Made by a program: the position numbers and the translations under genes. Under the pieces are notes generated by a model. The model saw nothing but the letters and a program-made list of their open reading frames with translations. It was not told the origin of the DNA and did not search any database. A stretch of DNA of 64,000 nucleotides from a virus, in IMG/VR virus record IMGVR_UViG_3300025111_000052, positions 88,035 to 152,034 of that record; one strand, written 5' to 3'. Below, one piece after another: positions 8,251 to 17,456 of this stretch. Position 1 is the stretch's first letter. Every line of letters begins with the position of its first letter.

Positions 8251-9825
8251 ATGAAGAAAATTATAGCTATTAGCGGCACGCATGGTTGTTTTGGTAAAGG
8301 CACCTTAGTTAGAATGTATGATGGTACCATAAAACCAGTCGAACTTATAGTAGTTGGTGATGTTTTAATGGGGGATGACTCTACCCCAAGAAGAGTGTTG
8401 GAACTTAAAGACGGTAGGGAAGATCTTTATGAATTTGAATATATTGATGGAATAAAACATATTTATAATGCAAGTCACGAGTTAGTATTACAATACTCAC
8501 AATCTCGTAAAAGTGGGGCTACAAAAAGATCACTAAAAAAGCAACAATTAGGTGATATACGTATAATAACAGTAAAAAATTATTTAAAATTAGGTAAACA
8601 AAAACAAAGAATTCTTTGTAAGTTTAATGCTGTTATTAAAAGAGCAGTAAGTAGTACCTTAGCAATACCGCCATATATACTGGGTGTTTGGCTTGGTGAT
8701 GGGCATTCAGCAGGAACAAGATTAACTAATACAGATGAAATTATATTAAATACATTTAAGTGTTTCGCTGAAAGCAGAAATTTGTTTTTTAAACACGTTG
8801 GTAATACTAAGTATACTTATGGAATAACTAATGTTAGAGGTAAAGGGAATAGTTTTTTAGTTGATTTACAGAAATATAATTTAATTAATAATAAACATAT
8901 ACCCTTAGATTATTTTAATGCAAGTATAGAACAACGTTTATCCATTATAGCCGGTATACTGGATGCCGATGGACACTTAGATCAACGTAGTAAAGGTAGA
9001 TATGAAGTAAAATTAAAGTCTAAACAACTAGCCTATGATTTATTTTATATTTCTAGAAGTTGCGGTATACACACAACAATAAAAAAAGTAAAATGTGTTT
9101 GCACAAATAATGGTAAAGAGGGATATTATTATAGGGTAAATTTAACAAGAGGTATAGATATAATACCATGTAAACTTGCACATAAAAAGGCGGTACAGGT
9201 AAAAAATCCTCAAAGAACAACATCAAGAGTGGGCATACGTAATGTAACCCCTCTTGGTATTGGCACTTATTATGGATTTACTCTTGACGGTAATAATTTA
9301 TTTCTCCATGCAGATGGTACAGTATTAAAAAACTCTGGAAAAAGCACCATAGCGTATAGTCTTTGTACTAAAATGAAGTTGTCTGGTAAAAATGCCATAG
9401 TACTTGATGAGTTAGCTCGGAAATGCCCCTTTATTATAAATAAGGGGGCAGGTTCCCATACTCCAAGATGGTTAACATGTAAACAAATAACTGAGGAATT
9501 AGAATTACAAGATAAGGTTGATTTTGTTATTGCTGATAGGTCTGTAATGGACGCTTATTGTTACGATCTTACTATACATGGCAGCAATTCTACAATGTCG
9601 GCCTATGAAGGTGTAATAAAGGACCATATACTAAATTTATATAAGACTATTTATATACCAAATATGGATATGTTTAACTTTCAGTTAGCTGATGGTGTAC
9701 GTGATTTGGACCCTAAATTTAGAAGTGATGTAAATACTAATATACTAAATACATATAATAAACTAAATATACCTTATAAAATAATTCATAATATAGATGA
9801 TATATACAATGACTTGGGGTTATAA
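8251..9825 (+). CDS. P-loop kinase (NadR-kinase/AAA_28-like) interrupted by an intein
   Basis: The spliced host protein would be about 175 residues, with MKKIIAISGTHG joined to SGKSTIAY, restoring the Walker A motif GTHGSGKST. The extein continues with DELARKCPF and DFVIADRSVMDAYC, which resemble small nucleotide or ribosylnicotinamide kinases of the AAA_28 group. A deoxynucleotide kinase is another possibility. The uninterrupted precursor cannot have a working P-loop, so activity should require splicing. The gene directly follows the 7473 gene and precedes the FnIII secreted protein. Confidence 0.7.
   Translation: MKKIIAISGTHGCFGKGTLVRMYDGTIKPVELIVVGDVLMGDDSTPRRVLELKDGREDLYEFEYIDGIKHIYNASHELVLQYSQSRKSGATKRSLKKQQLGDIRIITVKNYLKLGKQKQRILCKFNAVIKRAVSSTLAIPPYILGVWLGDGHSAGTRLTNTDEIILNTFKCFAESRNLFFKHVGNTKYTYGITNVRGKGNSFLVDLQKYNLINNKHIPLDYFNASIEQRLSIIAGILDADGHLDQRSKGRYEVKLKSKQLAYDLFYISRSCGIHTTIKKVKCVCTNNGKEGYYYRVNLTRGIDIIPCKLAHKKAVQVKNPQRTTSRVGIRNVTPLGIGTYYGFTLDGNNLFLHADGTVLKNSGKSTIAYSLCTKMKLSGKNAIVLDELARKCPFIINKGAGSHTPRWLTCKQITEELELQDKVDFVIADRSVMDAYCYDLTIHGSNSTMSAYEGVIKDHILNLYKTIYIPNMDMFNFQLADGVRDLDPKFRSDVNTNILNTYNKLNIPYKIIHNIDDIYNDLGL
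8287..9333 (+). mobile_element. intein with LAGLIDADG homing endonuclease (residues 13-361 of the precursor)
   Basis: The insertion begins with Cys13 (block A, CFGKGTLVRMYDG) and ends with Asn361, followed by Ser as the +1 nucleophile. Block B is seen as NASHELVL. Two dodecapeptide motifs, LGVWLGDGH and IAGILDADGH, mark a LAGLIDADG endonuclease. The residue before the terminal Asn is Lys rather than the usual His, a tolerated but non-canonical variant. The insertion point inside the Walker A loop is a classic conserved intein niche. Confidence 0.92.
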
Positions 9826-9828
9826 ATA

Positions 9829-10518
9829 ATGCGCCATTTTATTAAAAGCACAATATTAATTTTATTTCTATGTTTACTCAGTATAAGTAATACTTCGTAT
9901 GCGGCAGATCTAACTTTTGCTTGGGCACCGAATACTGAAACTAACTTAAAAGGGTATAAAATTTATTACGGTTCAGCAACCCGTAGTTATACAATGGGCA
10001 TAGATGTCGGATTACCAGCGACCAAAGATGGCAGGGTAACATACACAGTAGTAGGTGTACCAGACGGTGTTACCCTATACTTTGCTGCAACCGCTTATGA
10101 TACCGATGGTTTTGAAAGTGACTATTCCAAAGAAGTCGTTGTGGCAACTGCTCAGGTTGACCCTGTTATAGAGCCACCCGTGCTTGATGGGGCATTAGAC
10201 CCTAATACTATATTAATAAATTATCCTGATGCTCAACTTTTGGGTGGGAACTTATACGTAGGTACCACGGACAAGGATATTGTTGTATCTTGGCCTGTGG
10301 TATCTGGTGCGATTTCTTACACATTCAGGCTATATGATATTAATAAAAAGGTTTACCGTATAATATCTACAATAAATACAAATGTAATAATTATAAAGTT
10401 ACCTGTTACAGGTTTATATAGGGTGGATTTAAAAGCAGACAATATGGTAGCTTGGGTGTCTGCCCCAAAACTAATTTCGGGCTGGGTAGCCGGCGCCGGA
10501 CCAATAATAATACAATAA
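9829..10518 (+). CDS. secreted fibronectin type III domain protein, 229 aa
   Basis: The N-terminus has a basic start, a long hydrophobic core (ILILFLCLLSISN) and a SYAA cleavage site near residue 25, which is a clear signal peptide. The mature protein begins with a fibronectin type III-like domain (LKGYKIYYGS ... YFAATAYDTDGFESDYS) common in exported proteins of Geobacter- and Desulfo-type bacteria. A second beta-sandwich-like stretch follows. Export implies a role at the infected cell surface or periplasm, unusual for phage cargo outside lysis or superinfection exclusion. Confidence 0.75.
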   Translation: MRHFIKSTILILFLCLLSISNTSYAADLTFAWAPNTETNLKGYKIYYGSATRSYTMGIDVGLPATKDGRVTYTVVGVPDGVTLYFAATAYDTDGFESDYSKEVVVATAQVDPVIEPPVLDGALDPNTILINYPDAQLLGGNLYVGTTDKDIVVSWPVVSGAISYTFRLYDINKKVYRIISTINTNVIIIKLPVTGLYRVDLKADNMVAWVSAPKLISGWVAGAGPIIIQ

Positions 10519-10536
10519 ATTTAGGAGGAAATTAAA

Positions 10537-10845
10537 ATGGCAAAAATTGTAAGTAAAACTCTAAGGTTTCCTGGTTCAAGTAGTGCTGATGTGACTGGGT
10601 ATAAGCTTTATTTTGTAGATGCGACAATGGAATTAACCTATGATTCTCCTTCAATTGATCTTGGTATGGCCATGGAAGTAGATTTATCTACAATAGCCAC
10701 AGGAAAAGAGGGTGTTTTTAATTTAGGTGTAACTGCATACGATGGTGGGGGCAATGAAAGTGACATGAGTGTTGCAACTGCGGTCCCTTTAGATTTTATT
10801 GCTCCAAATGCCCCCGGCGTGTTGGAGATAGTACAAGTTGGTTAA
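10537..10845 (+). CDS. fibronectin type III-like domain protein, 102 aa
   Basis: The product is essentially one FnIII-like domain (TGYKLYFV ... FNLGVTAYDGGGNESDMS), related to the preceding protein but with no signal peptide. It has a strong TTAGGAGG ribosome binding site 19 bases after its neighbour. It could be a virion decoration or adhesion domain. The function is not established. Confidence 0.7.
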   Translation: MAKIVSKTLRFPGSSSADVTGYKLYFVDATMELTYDSPSIDLGMAMEVDLSTIATGKEGVFNLGVTAYDGGGNESDMSVATAVPLDFIAPNAPGVLEIVQVG

Positions 10846-10904
10846 ACAAAATGTTGTGTTTATTAAAAAGAGTTTTTAAACTCTGTAAAAATTGATAGCT
10901 ACTT

Positions 10905-10937
10905 AAAGGGCTGATGTTATTAAAGCATCAGCCCTTT
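10905..10937 (+). terminator. intrinsic terminator
   Basis: AAAGGGCTGATG (10905-10916) pairs perfectly with CATCAGCCCTTT (10926-10937) around a 9-base loop, followed by an A/T-rich tail. A smaller hairpin (AGAGTTT/AAACTCT) lies just upstream. It separates the FnIII genes from the sensor kinase. Confidence 0.75.
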
Positions 10938-10954
10938 ATTATAGAGGTGGCAAT

Positions 10955-13900
10955 ATGACCCTAAAAGCAGTATTATTTAGCATCATACTAGTTTTATTAA
11001 CACAAGCTACTTCTGCTAACGATTTAGTAGTAGGTGTGTTTGAAAATAAACCTATAACTTACTATGACGAAGATAAAGCACAAGGCCTGTATGTAGATGT
11101 TTTGGATAATATAGCAGCTATGGAGGGTTGGAATATAACTTACAAAAGCTGTAATTTTTCAGAGTGCTTGGATGAACTAAAAACAGGTAAAATAGACCTA
11201 TTACCAGCTATTGCAAAAACAGATTCTCTTGAAGAAACTCTTAGTTTCTCATCTATACCTTTATTTACTTTTTGGGGTGTTGTTTATACACACACTAACA
11301 CAAGTATAAATACTTTTACGGAGTTGAATAATAAGCGTGTAGGGGTTATAAAAGACACAGTAATTGCAAATTCTTTTTACGACTATTGCAATAGTGTTGG
11401 TATTAAACCTACTTTGTTATATTACCAAAGTTATGCTGAATTATTTAATAGTATAAGTAGTAATGAGACCACATTTATTGTGGCCAACAATATCCATGAT
11501 GCTGCCGCGTTAAAAACATATAATATAAAAAGAACGGGTTTATTTTTTTCTCCCTCCACCGCACTATTTGCTACACGTAAAGATCAACATTTAAACATAC
11601 TATCCACTATTGACAATTATATGAAGGATTGGATAATAGATGAAGGATCACCGTACAGTGTTGCATTGCATAAATGGTTTTCAAAACTACCTATACAACA
11701 AAAATATCCTAAATACGGTGTAAAAGAAGTAATACCTTACTTAGTGTTGTTTGTGGCAATAGTAGCCATATTGTTATTGTTTACAACTAAATTTGGTGGT
11801 AAACTTAATACAACCGCGTATTCCATAGTATTCTTTATTTGGACCGCACTTATAGCCAGCTCCTTAGGTTATAACCACACTAGAATACATAATATTATAG
11901 AACACACAGCTTTGCTTGAAGCACAAAACATTTTTGAAAAGGATTTATTGCTTAGATCCTGGATTACTAACTATGGGGGGCTACCCAACTCTAATATGAC
12001 AACTCATAAAAAAGAAACACATGCAAATGTGAAAGAGTGTCTTAATGGTAGTACTAGTAATCCTTTATTCAATCCCAGCGTCGTAATGAGGTACTCATAT
12101 ACTACGCTAAAAAACTTTGATGAGGCTGGAGTAACATTAGATACCCACAAAGCAGCCAGCTCCGCCCGCATTCTGGGTTTTAATACAAAAGATCAGCCAG
12201 AACTTTGGGAAAACAAATTATTAGAGTCTATAAAAGAAGGTAAAAAAATAGAAAGCTACTATGTGGATGATAACACTTTTAGGTATATACACACTATTTA
12301 CGCAGTGGAGGGCTGTAAAGTATGCCACAAACAATTTAAGGATGGGGAATTAGTAGGCGCACTAAGTGTAAGCCTTCCAATGGATCATATGCATGACTTG
12401 GCAGATTCTAAAATGATAGTAGATTTATATTGCCATGCAGCAGTGTATATAATAGGTTTGTTTGGTATTTTTCTTGCGTTACGATCAAATGAATTACGTC
12501 AACAAGACTTACAAAAAGCCTCAATACGCCTTATAGAAAATGAGAAAAAATATAAAGATTTGTTTATGAACGCACCGTTGGCCTATCAATCCTTAGGCAT
12601 ACACGGTGAATTACTTGATGTTAATAATGCTTGGCTAGAATTATTAGGGTATAAAAAAGAAGAAGTACAAAAACGTAATATATTAGATTTTGTTGATAAA
12701 AGATATCATACCTATATAAATGAGCAACTACCTAAATTAAAAAAAGTTGGTTATCTTTCTGGTATAGAATATATTTTAAATAAAGCTGATGGTACTCCAG
12801 TCTGGGTTAGTGTCAGTGGTAGGGTTGGTTATGATAACAATGGTAATTTTAAACAAACACATTGTGTTATTACAGACATATCTGAGCGCAAACAGGCGGA
12901 GGAAGAAACCAAGTTACTAAGCCAGCGTAAAGAAATACTTTTAGAACTTAGTCAGATGGAAGAAAGAGATGAGGCAAGTATATTTGCTTTTGTGGCCGAA
13001 AGTATTTCAAAACTTTGTGACAGTTCTATAAGCTATGTTAGTCTGGTTAATAGTGATGAAGATAAAATAACCCAAGTAGCGTACAATGGCAAAGCTATGA
13101 GTGAATGCTCTAGGTCAGATAAATTAAATGTTACTTATAACTTAGATAAGTGTGGTGTATGGGCAGATTGTTTGAGAACAAGAGAAGCCATTTTTATAAA
13201 TGATTATCCTAATTATATAAATAAACGTGGTTTACCAGAGGGGCATGTGCCTATAACTAATCATATGAACGTACCCGTATTTGATGGTAACAATATTGTA
13301 GCTATTTTTGGTGTAGGTAATAAAAATCATGGTGACTACAACAATAAAGACGTTGACCACTTGCTCAGCCTTGCCGATAATGTTTGGCGTATAATACAAC
13401 GAAAACGTAATATAATAAAAACATTACGATTAGAAAAACAATTACGTGAAGCACAAAAAATGGAGGCCATAGGCACCTTATCTGGTGGGTTATCACATGA
13501 TTTTAATAACATACTACAAATTATTTTAGGCTACTCTGATTTAATTATGCTGGAAATAAATAATGAGAAAACACCAAAAAAAGAGTATATACAAGCAATA
13601 GTAGAGGCTGCTAATAAAGGAGCCCGCTTAACAGGGCAGCTCAGATACTTTTCTGAAAAGGAAAGAAGTTTTAAAGAACCAATTAGCTTAAACAGATCAG
13701 TAGAAAGTACGGTAGAGCTTATGAAAAGAACTATACCTAAGATGATAAACATTGACTACTCCTTAGAAAAAGACCTATACCCTATTATGGCTGATGTTGG
13801 ACAAATAGAGCAGGTTATAATGAATCTTGCTATAAATGCTGTACATGCTATGCCAGATGGTGGTGATTTAAATATAATAACATGTAATACGCATATAGGT

Positions 13901-14572
13901 GCTGGGCATACAGAATTTAAAGAAGGCACCTATGTAGTACTTACGGTTAGTGATACTGGGTGTGGTATACCACAAGAAAACATAAGCAAGATTTTTAATC
14001 CCTTTTTTACTACGAAAAAACAAACGACAGGTGGTTCAGGTTTAGGTTTATATGTGGTTTATGGTATTGTAAAAAACCATTCAGGTTATATAACGTGTGA
14101 TAGCGTAGTTGATCAAGGAACTACCTTTTGTATTTATTTACCGGCGGATAGAACCGCTGTTATCAAACCGCCCACAGCGGTAATCACAGTAACAGATTAT
14201 ACTGAGGGCAATGAAACCATACTTGTGGTAGATGATGAAGAGTTTTTAACTGATTTAACTGAAAATTACTTGACAACACAAGGCTATAATGTTATATTAG
14301 CTAAAAACGGTGAAGAAGCACTGGATATCTATAAGAAAACCTTTAAAATAGATTTAGTTATATTGGATCTTAATATGCCTGGTATGGGTGGTATAGCTTG
14401 TTTGAAAAAACTATTGGAGTATGATCCTAAAGCCAAGGTAATAATTGCCAGTGGTTACTCAGATGCAGGACCTATTGGGGAAACAAAAACTATGGGGGCT
14501 TTAGGTTATTTAAATAAACCCTTCACATTAACTGATTTAGCGGTATTAATAAGACATGTATTAGATAGGTGA
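10955..14572 (+). CDS. hybrid sensor histidine kinase with periplasmic, heme-motif, PAS, GAF and receiver domains
   Basis: Domains in order: signal peptide (1-21); family-3 solute-binding periplasmic domain (about 22-240); membrane segments near 261-278 and 287-305; an extracytoplasmic DUF3365-like segment with CKVCH (454-458), a c-type heme motif; a membrane segment near 490-510; PAS (about 535-645); GAF (about 660-815); HisKA with GGLSHDFNN (His848); HATPase with N957/N961 and DTGCG (1000-1004); receiver with Asp1138 and Lys1188. All catalytic residues are present. In bacteria such proteins sense ligands or redox state and phosphorylate a partner. No output regulator is adjacent. A kinase this large is very unusual in a phage. 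Confidence 0.88.
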   Translation: MTLKAVLFSIILVLLTQATSANDLVVGVFENKPITYYDEDKAQGLYVDVLDNIAAMEGWNITYKSCNFSECLDELKTGKIDLLPAIAKTDSLEETLSFSSIPLFTFWGVVYTHTNTSINTFTELNNKRVGVIKDTVIANSFYDYCNSVGIKPTLLYYQSYAELFNSISSNETTFIVANNIHDAAALKTYNIKRTGLFFSPSTALFATRKDQHLNILSTIDNYMKDWIIDEGSPYSVALHKWFSKLPIQQKYPKYGVKEVIPYLVLFVAIVAILLLFTTKFGGKLNTTAYSIVFFIWTALIASSLGYNHTRIHNIIEHTALLEAQNIFEKDLLLRSWITNYGGLPNSNMTTHKKETHANVKECLNGSTSNPLFNPSVVMRYSYTTLKNFDEAGVTLDTHKAASSARILGFNTKDQPELWENKLLESIKEGKKIESYYVDDNTFRYIHTIYAVEGCKVCHKQFKDGELVGALSVSLPMDHMHDLADSKMIVDLYCHAAVYIIGLFGIFLALRSNELRQQDLQKASIRLIENEKKYKDLFMNAPLAYQSLGIHGELLDVNNAWLELLGYKKEEVQKRNILDFVDKRYHTYINEQLPKLKKVGYLSGIEYILNKADGTPVWVSVSGRVGYDNNGNFKQTHCVITDISERKQAEEETKLLSQRKEILLELSQMEERDEASIFAFVAESISKLCDSSISYVSLVNSDEDKITQVAYNGKAMSECSRSDKLNVTYNLDKCGVWADCLRTREAIFINDYPNYINKRGLPEGHVPITNHMNVPVFDGNNIVAIFGVGNKNHGDYNNKDVDHLLSLADNVWRIIQRKRNIIKTLRLEKQLREAQKMEAIGTLSGGLSHDFNNILQIILGYSDLIMLEINNEKTPKKEYIQAIVEAANKGARLTGQLRYFSEKERSFKEPISLNRSVESTVELMKRTIPKMINIDYSLEKDLYPIMADVGQIEQVIMNLAINAVHAMPDGGDLNIITCNTHIGAGHTEFKEGTYVVLTVSDTGCGIPQENISKIFNPFFTTKKQTTGGSGLGLYVVYGIVKNHSGYITCDSVVDQGTTFCIYLPADRTAVIKPPTAVITVTDYTEGNETILVVDDEEFLTDLTENYLTTQGYNVILAKNGEEALDIYKKTFKIDLVILDLNMPGMGGIACLKKLLEYDPKAKVIIASGYSDAGPIGETKTMGALGYLNKPFTLTDLAVLIRHVLDR

Positions 14573-14578
14573 TTTATA

Positions 14579-15553
14579 ATGATTTATGATATTTTTGATT
14601 GTAAAGTTAGACCTGAAAAAGGGCGTCCCAGATCCAATATATATACAGGAACAGGATCAAATTTTGAAGTGCGCGCAGGTAAATGTGAAGACTTATTGCA
14701 AGCACTTCAAGACGATTCTATCCATGCTATAATCACAGACCCTCCATATGGGGTTAAAATGGATACTTGGGACAACGATATGCCGTCTGTAGAAGTATGG
14801 AACTTATGCTATGATAAATTAAAACCAGGTGGCCACTTAGCTATTTTTTGTCAGCCGTCAATGCTCCCTATTTTATATGCTAGGATGAGTCAAACACAGT
14901 TTGAATTTAGAGATCAATTAATTTGGGCATTTGCAGGTACACATATTAAAGGTATAAAAACAGAAGACGGTTCATATGGTAGTAAGATACGTAATGTCTA
15001 TAACCCTATACTTATATATAGAAAAAAGCTTGTTGGGTCAGAATTAAATAATTGGTCCTTATACAGAACCAATCTACTTAATTTGGAGGATACTCGTCAA
15101 GTGTATAAAGGAGACCATTCTTCAATAGTCAGAAAATTTGAGGAAACTGGTAAGGGGCATATGCAATCAGAGACTAAAAGTAATACATTTAGTAAATTAA
15201 ATAGGACTGAATGGGTGCCTAATAGTAGGGGGGCACTACCAACCAATATACAGTATTGTCCTAGAGCGGCCAAAGAAGAGAAAACTGTAAACAATACTAT
15301 AAACAACCCACATGTATCTGTTAAGCCCTTAGGTATTCTTTCGTGGCTTGTAAAACTTCTAACTAACTCATCCAATCAACTGGTTGCTGATATCTATTGC
15401 GGTACTGGTAGTTTAGGGGTTGTTTGTAGAAAACTAAATAGGCCTTTTTTAGGTATTGAGATGGATCTAGAAACTGTGGAGATAGCAAAGTATAGAATTA
15501 AACATACATTTGACTTAGATGATAAGTATTTTAATAATATAAAACCTATATAA
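14579..15553 (+). CDS. DNA methyltransferase (beta-class, DPPY type)
   Basis: The catalytic motif TDPPYG (near residue 58) comes before the SAM-binding motif DIYCGTGSLG (near residue 270), the order of beta-class N6-adenine or N4-cytosine enzymes. The segment between them, containing the target recognition region, is about 200 residues. It starts 6 bases after the kinase gene. It probably modifies phage DNA at a specific site. No restriction partner is recognisable. Confidence 0.85.
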   Translation: MIYDIFDCKVRPEKGRPRSNIYTGTGSNFEVRAGKCEDLLQALQDDSIHAIITDPPYGVKMDTWDNDMPSVEVWNLCYDKLKPGGHLAIFCQPSMLPILYARMSQTQFEFRDQLIWAFAGTHIKGIKTEDGSYGSKIRNVYNPILIYRKKLVGSELNNWSLYRTNLLNLEDTRQVYKGDHSSIVRKFEETGKGHMQSETKSNTFSKLNRTEWVPNSRGALPTNIQYCPRAAKEEKTVNNTINNPHVSVKPLGILSWLVKLLTNSSNQLVADIYCGTGSLGVVCRKLNRPFLGIEMDLETVEIAKYRIKHTFDLDDKYFNNIKPI

Positions 15554-15720
15554 TGCAATGTCGCCTAGTAACACTGAAGTAATAAATTCGTTTCATGCTA
15601 CCGGCTATACATTTTAATAACATTATGTATAGGATGTAATACTAGGGCTAATAGTGATAGAGATTGGCACACGGCTTGGTACAGAGCTATTTTAACTAAT
15701 AAATACGGGTATAAATATAG
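15554..15720 (+). pseudogene. possible remnant of a small gene between methyltransferases
   Basis: No complete ORF with a good start is present. An ATG at 15560 opens a 19-codon frame that stops at TAA. In another frame, an open stretch without a start runs to the TGA at 15721 and encodes RDWHTAWYRAILTNKYGYKY at its end, which looks coding rather than random. A frameshifted small gene is the simplest reading, but the evidence is thin. Confidence 0.25.
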
Positions 15721-15729
15721 GTGATTAGT

Positions 15730-16572
15730 ATGGCTAAGTCCCCATTAAGGTGGGCTGGCGGGAAAGGTAAGTTATTAAAAGATTTAACTAGCTATATGCC
15801 CACCGCTTATAATAGATACATAGAGAATTTTGCGGGAGGGGCGTCATTCTTTTTTCACTTACGTCCCAAAAACGCTATACTTATAGATTGCAACAGCGAC
15901 CTAATAAATTTTTATAAGGTGCTTAAAAATAATACTCAGGAACTAATAGAAGCGTTGAAACAACACGTAAATGATGAGGCTTATTATTACACAGTCAGAG
16001 ATCAAAAAGGCATGGATCAGTACAGCGATGAAGTAGATATAGACAAAGCAGCAAGATTTCTATTTCTTAATAAAACATGTTTTAATGGTTTGTTTAGAGT
16101 AAACTCTAAGGGTCTTTTTAATGTCCCCTTTGGTTTTAGAAATAACCCGACCATAGATGATGTGTTTTTATTAGAAGAGTGTGCTGAGAGTCTTGCCGAT
16201 ACCCACATCGAACGTGCGCATTACAGCAAAATACTTGATTATGTCAAGAAAGATGACTTTGTATATAGTGATCCTCCTTACGATATATTAGATGGTAATT
16301 CTTTTACAGGTTATAATAAAGATGATTTTAATCAAAAGGATCAACAGCTTGTAAAAAACTTGTGTGATGAATTAAACAGACGTGGCGTAAAATGGATGCT
16401 GTCTAATGCAAATACCGCATTCATACAAGATTTATATAAAGAGTACGTTATTAATGTAATAGAAGTCCACAGGTATATTAATAGCGATGCTGCTGGAAGA
16501 GGTAAAGTAGAAGAAGTTATAGTAACCAACTACCCAATAAAAAAACTTACTGTGGATTTATTTGGAGGATAA
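15730..16572 (+). CDS. Dam-like (D12 class) N6-adenine DNA methyltransferase
   Basis: The N-terminus SPLRWAGGKGKLL is the signature of the D12/Dam family (SAM binding), and SDPPYD (near residue 180) is the catalytic motif. The 280-residue length matches Dam. I chose the ATG at 15730, with AGGTG upstream, over a GTG nine bases earlier. Dam-like enzymes usually methylate GATC; specificity cannot be read here. It overlaps the following nuclease-like gene by one base, so the pair may act together. Confidence 0.88.
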   Translation: MAKSPLRWAGGKGKLLKDLTSYMPTAYNRYIENFAGGASFFFHLRPKNAILIDCNSDLINFYKVLKNNTQELIEALKQHVNDEAYYYTVRDQKGMDQYSDEVDIDKAARFLFLNKTCFNGLFRVNSKGLFNVPFGFRNNPTIDDVFLLEECAESLADTHIERAHYSKILDYVKKDDFVYSDPPYDILDGNSFTGYNKDDFNQKDQQLVKNLCDELNRRGVKWMLSNANTAFIQDLYKEYVINVIEVHRYINSDAAGRGKVEEVIVTNYPIKKLTVDLFGG

Positions 16573-17057
16573 TGATGTATCAATGGAGTAAACAATTAGA
16601 GGTTGGGAATAAGGGTGAACAGCTTATTAAAGATACGTACCCAAATGATTTCGATTGGTTTGTTAAAAGTCGTGCTTCAGACTTGGTATATATAAAAAAT
16701 AGTACCCCTACCGAAGTTAAAACAGATACATATAGTATAAATAAAACGCCTAATTTTTTTATAGAACGTTATAGTAAAAAACATAATCTATCTCCTGGGG
16801 GACCTTGGCAGGCATGGGAAAAGGGAAGTAGGCTATTTATATATTTTTTTATTAACGATAATAAACTATTTGTTTTTAAAAATTTACAAGCACTCATAGT
16901 ACTTGTAGAAGACTACACCAAAGAAAGGAATATCCCACTAATAGAGGTGCCTAATAACAACTATATAACATTAGGATATAAAATACCAAGAAAGATTTTG
17001 AGTAATTTATATGAAGAGGTAACCTTAGGGGAGCCAATAAAAAGCTTGGAGGTTTAA
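16572..17057 (+). CDS. putative PD-(D/E)XK nuclease, 161 aa, paired with the Dam-like gene
   Basis: The pattern GNKGEQLI (helix), then SDLVYIKNSTPTEVKTD, gives the E...D...ExK core of PD-(D/E)XK nucleases. The later basic stretch would fit DNA contact. The TAATG junction with the Dam-like gene, with GGAGG directly upstream, indicates co-translation. A small restriction-modification pair or a Holliday-type resolvase are both possible. Confidence in the fold is moderate and in the exact role low. Confidence 0.5.
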   Translation: MMYQWSKQLEVGNKGEQLIKDTYPNDFDWFVKSRASDLVYIKNSTPTEVKTDTYSINKTPNFFIERYSKKHNLSPGGPWQAWEKGSRLFIYFFINDNKLFVFKNLQALIVLVEDYTKERNIPLIEVPNNNYITLGYKIPRKILSNLYEEVTLGEPIKSLEV

Positions 17058-17059
17058 TT

Positions 17060-17446
17060 ATGTGCTTATTTTGTAATCAAGAATTTTTTGAAAAGCAGGG
17101 CGTGTTGGAATTAATAACTGCTTACGCTGTGGATGACTCGTATGCTGTAACAAAGGGGCACAAACTAATCATACCTTTTGTGCATAAAAAAACTTATTGG
17201 GATTTAAGTCGTGAGGAGTTGGATGATATATACAGCATTTGTACTATATTAAAAGAAGAAATGGTAAGAGAAGATCCCACTATAACTGGTTTTAATGTTG
17301 GCTGGAATTGCGGTGAGTCTGCTGGACAGACGATAATGCATGCGCATTGTCACCTAATTCCAAGACGTGACGGGGATGTAGAAGATCCTATCGGCGGGGT
17401 TAGGAATGTAATACCAGGTAAAGGTAATTATAAAAAACAACTTTAA
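17060..17446 (+). CDS. HIT-family nucleotide hydrolase
   Basis: The histidine triad is read as MHAHCHLIP near residue 97, preceded by GQTIMH, as in Hint/HIT proteins that hydrolyse nucleoside phosphoramidates or dinucleotides. CLFC at the N-terminus resembles the zinc pair found in some HIT proteins. The length of 128 residues is typical. It has a good GGAGG ribosome binding site. The role in infection is unknown, but nucleotide salvage or detoxification is plausible. Confidence 0.88.
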   Translation: MCLFCNQEFFEKQGVLELITAYAVDDSYAVTKGHKLIIPFVHKKTYWDLSREELDDIYSICTILKEEMVREDPTITGFNVGWNCGESAGQTIMHAHCHLIPRRDGDVEDPIGGVRNVIPGKGNYKKQL

Positions 17447-17456
17447 GGAGATAAAA

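Noticed and set aside
10955-14572. Host-contig chimera explaining the sensor kinase
   Set aside because: Flanking genes on both sides are phage-type, gene spacing is continuous and the base composition matches. It cannot be fully excluded without reads.
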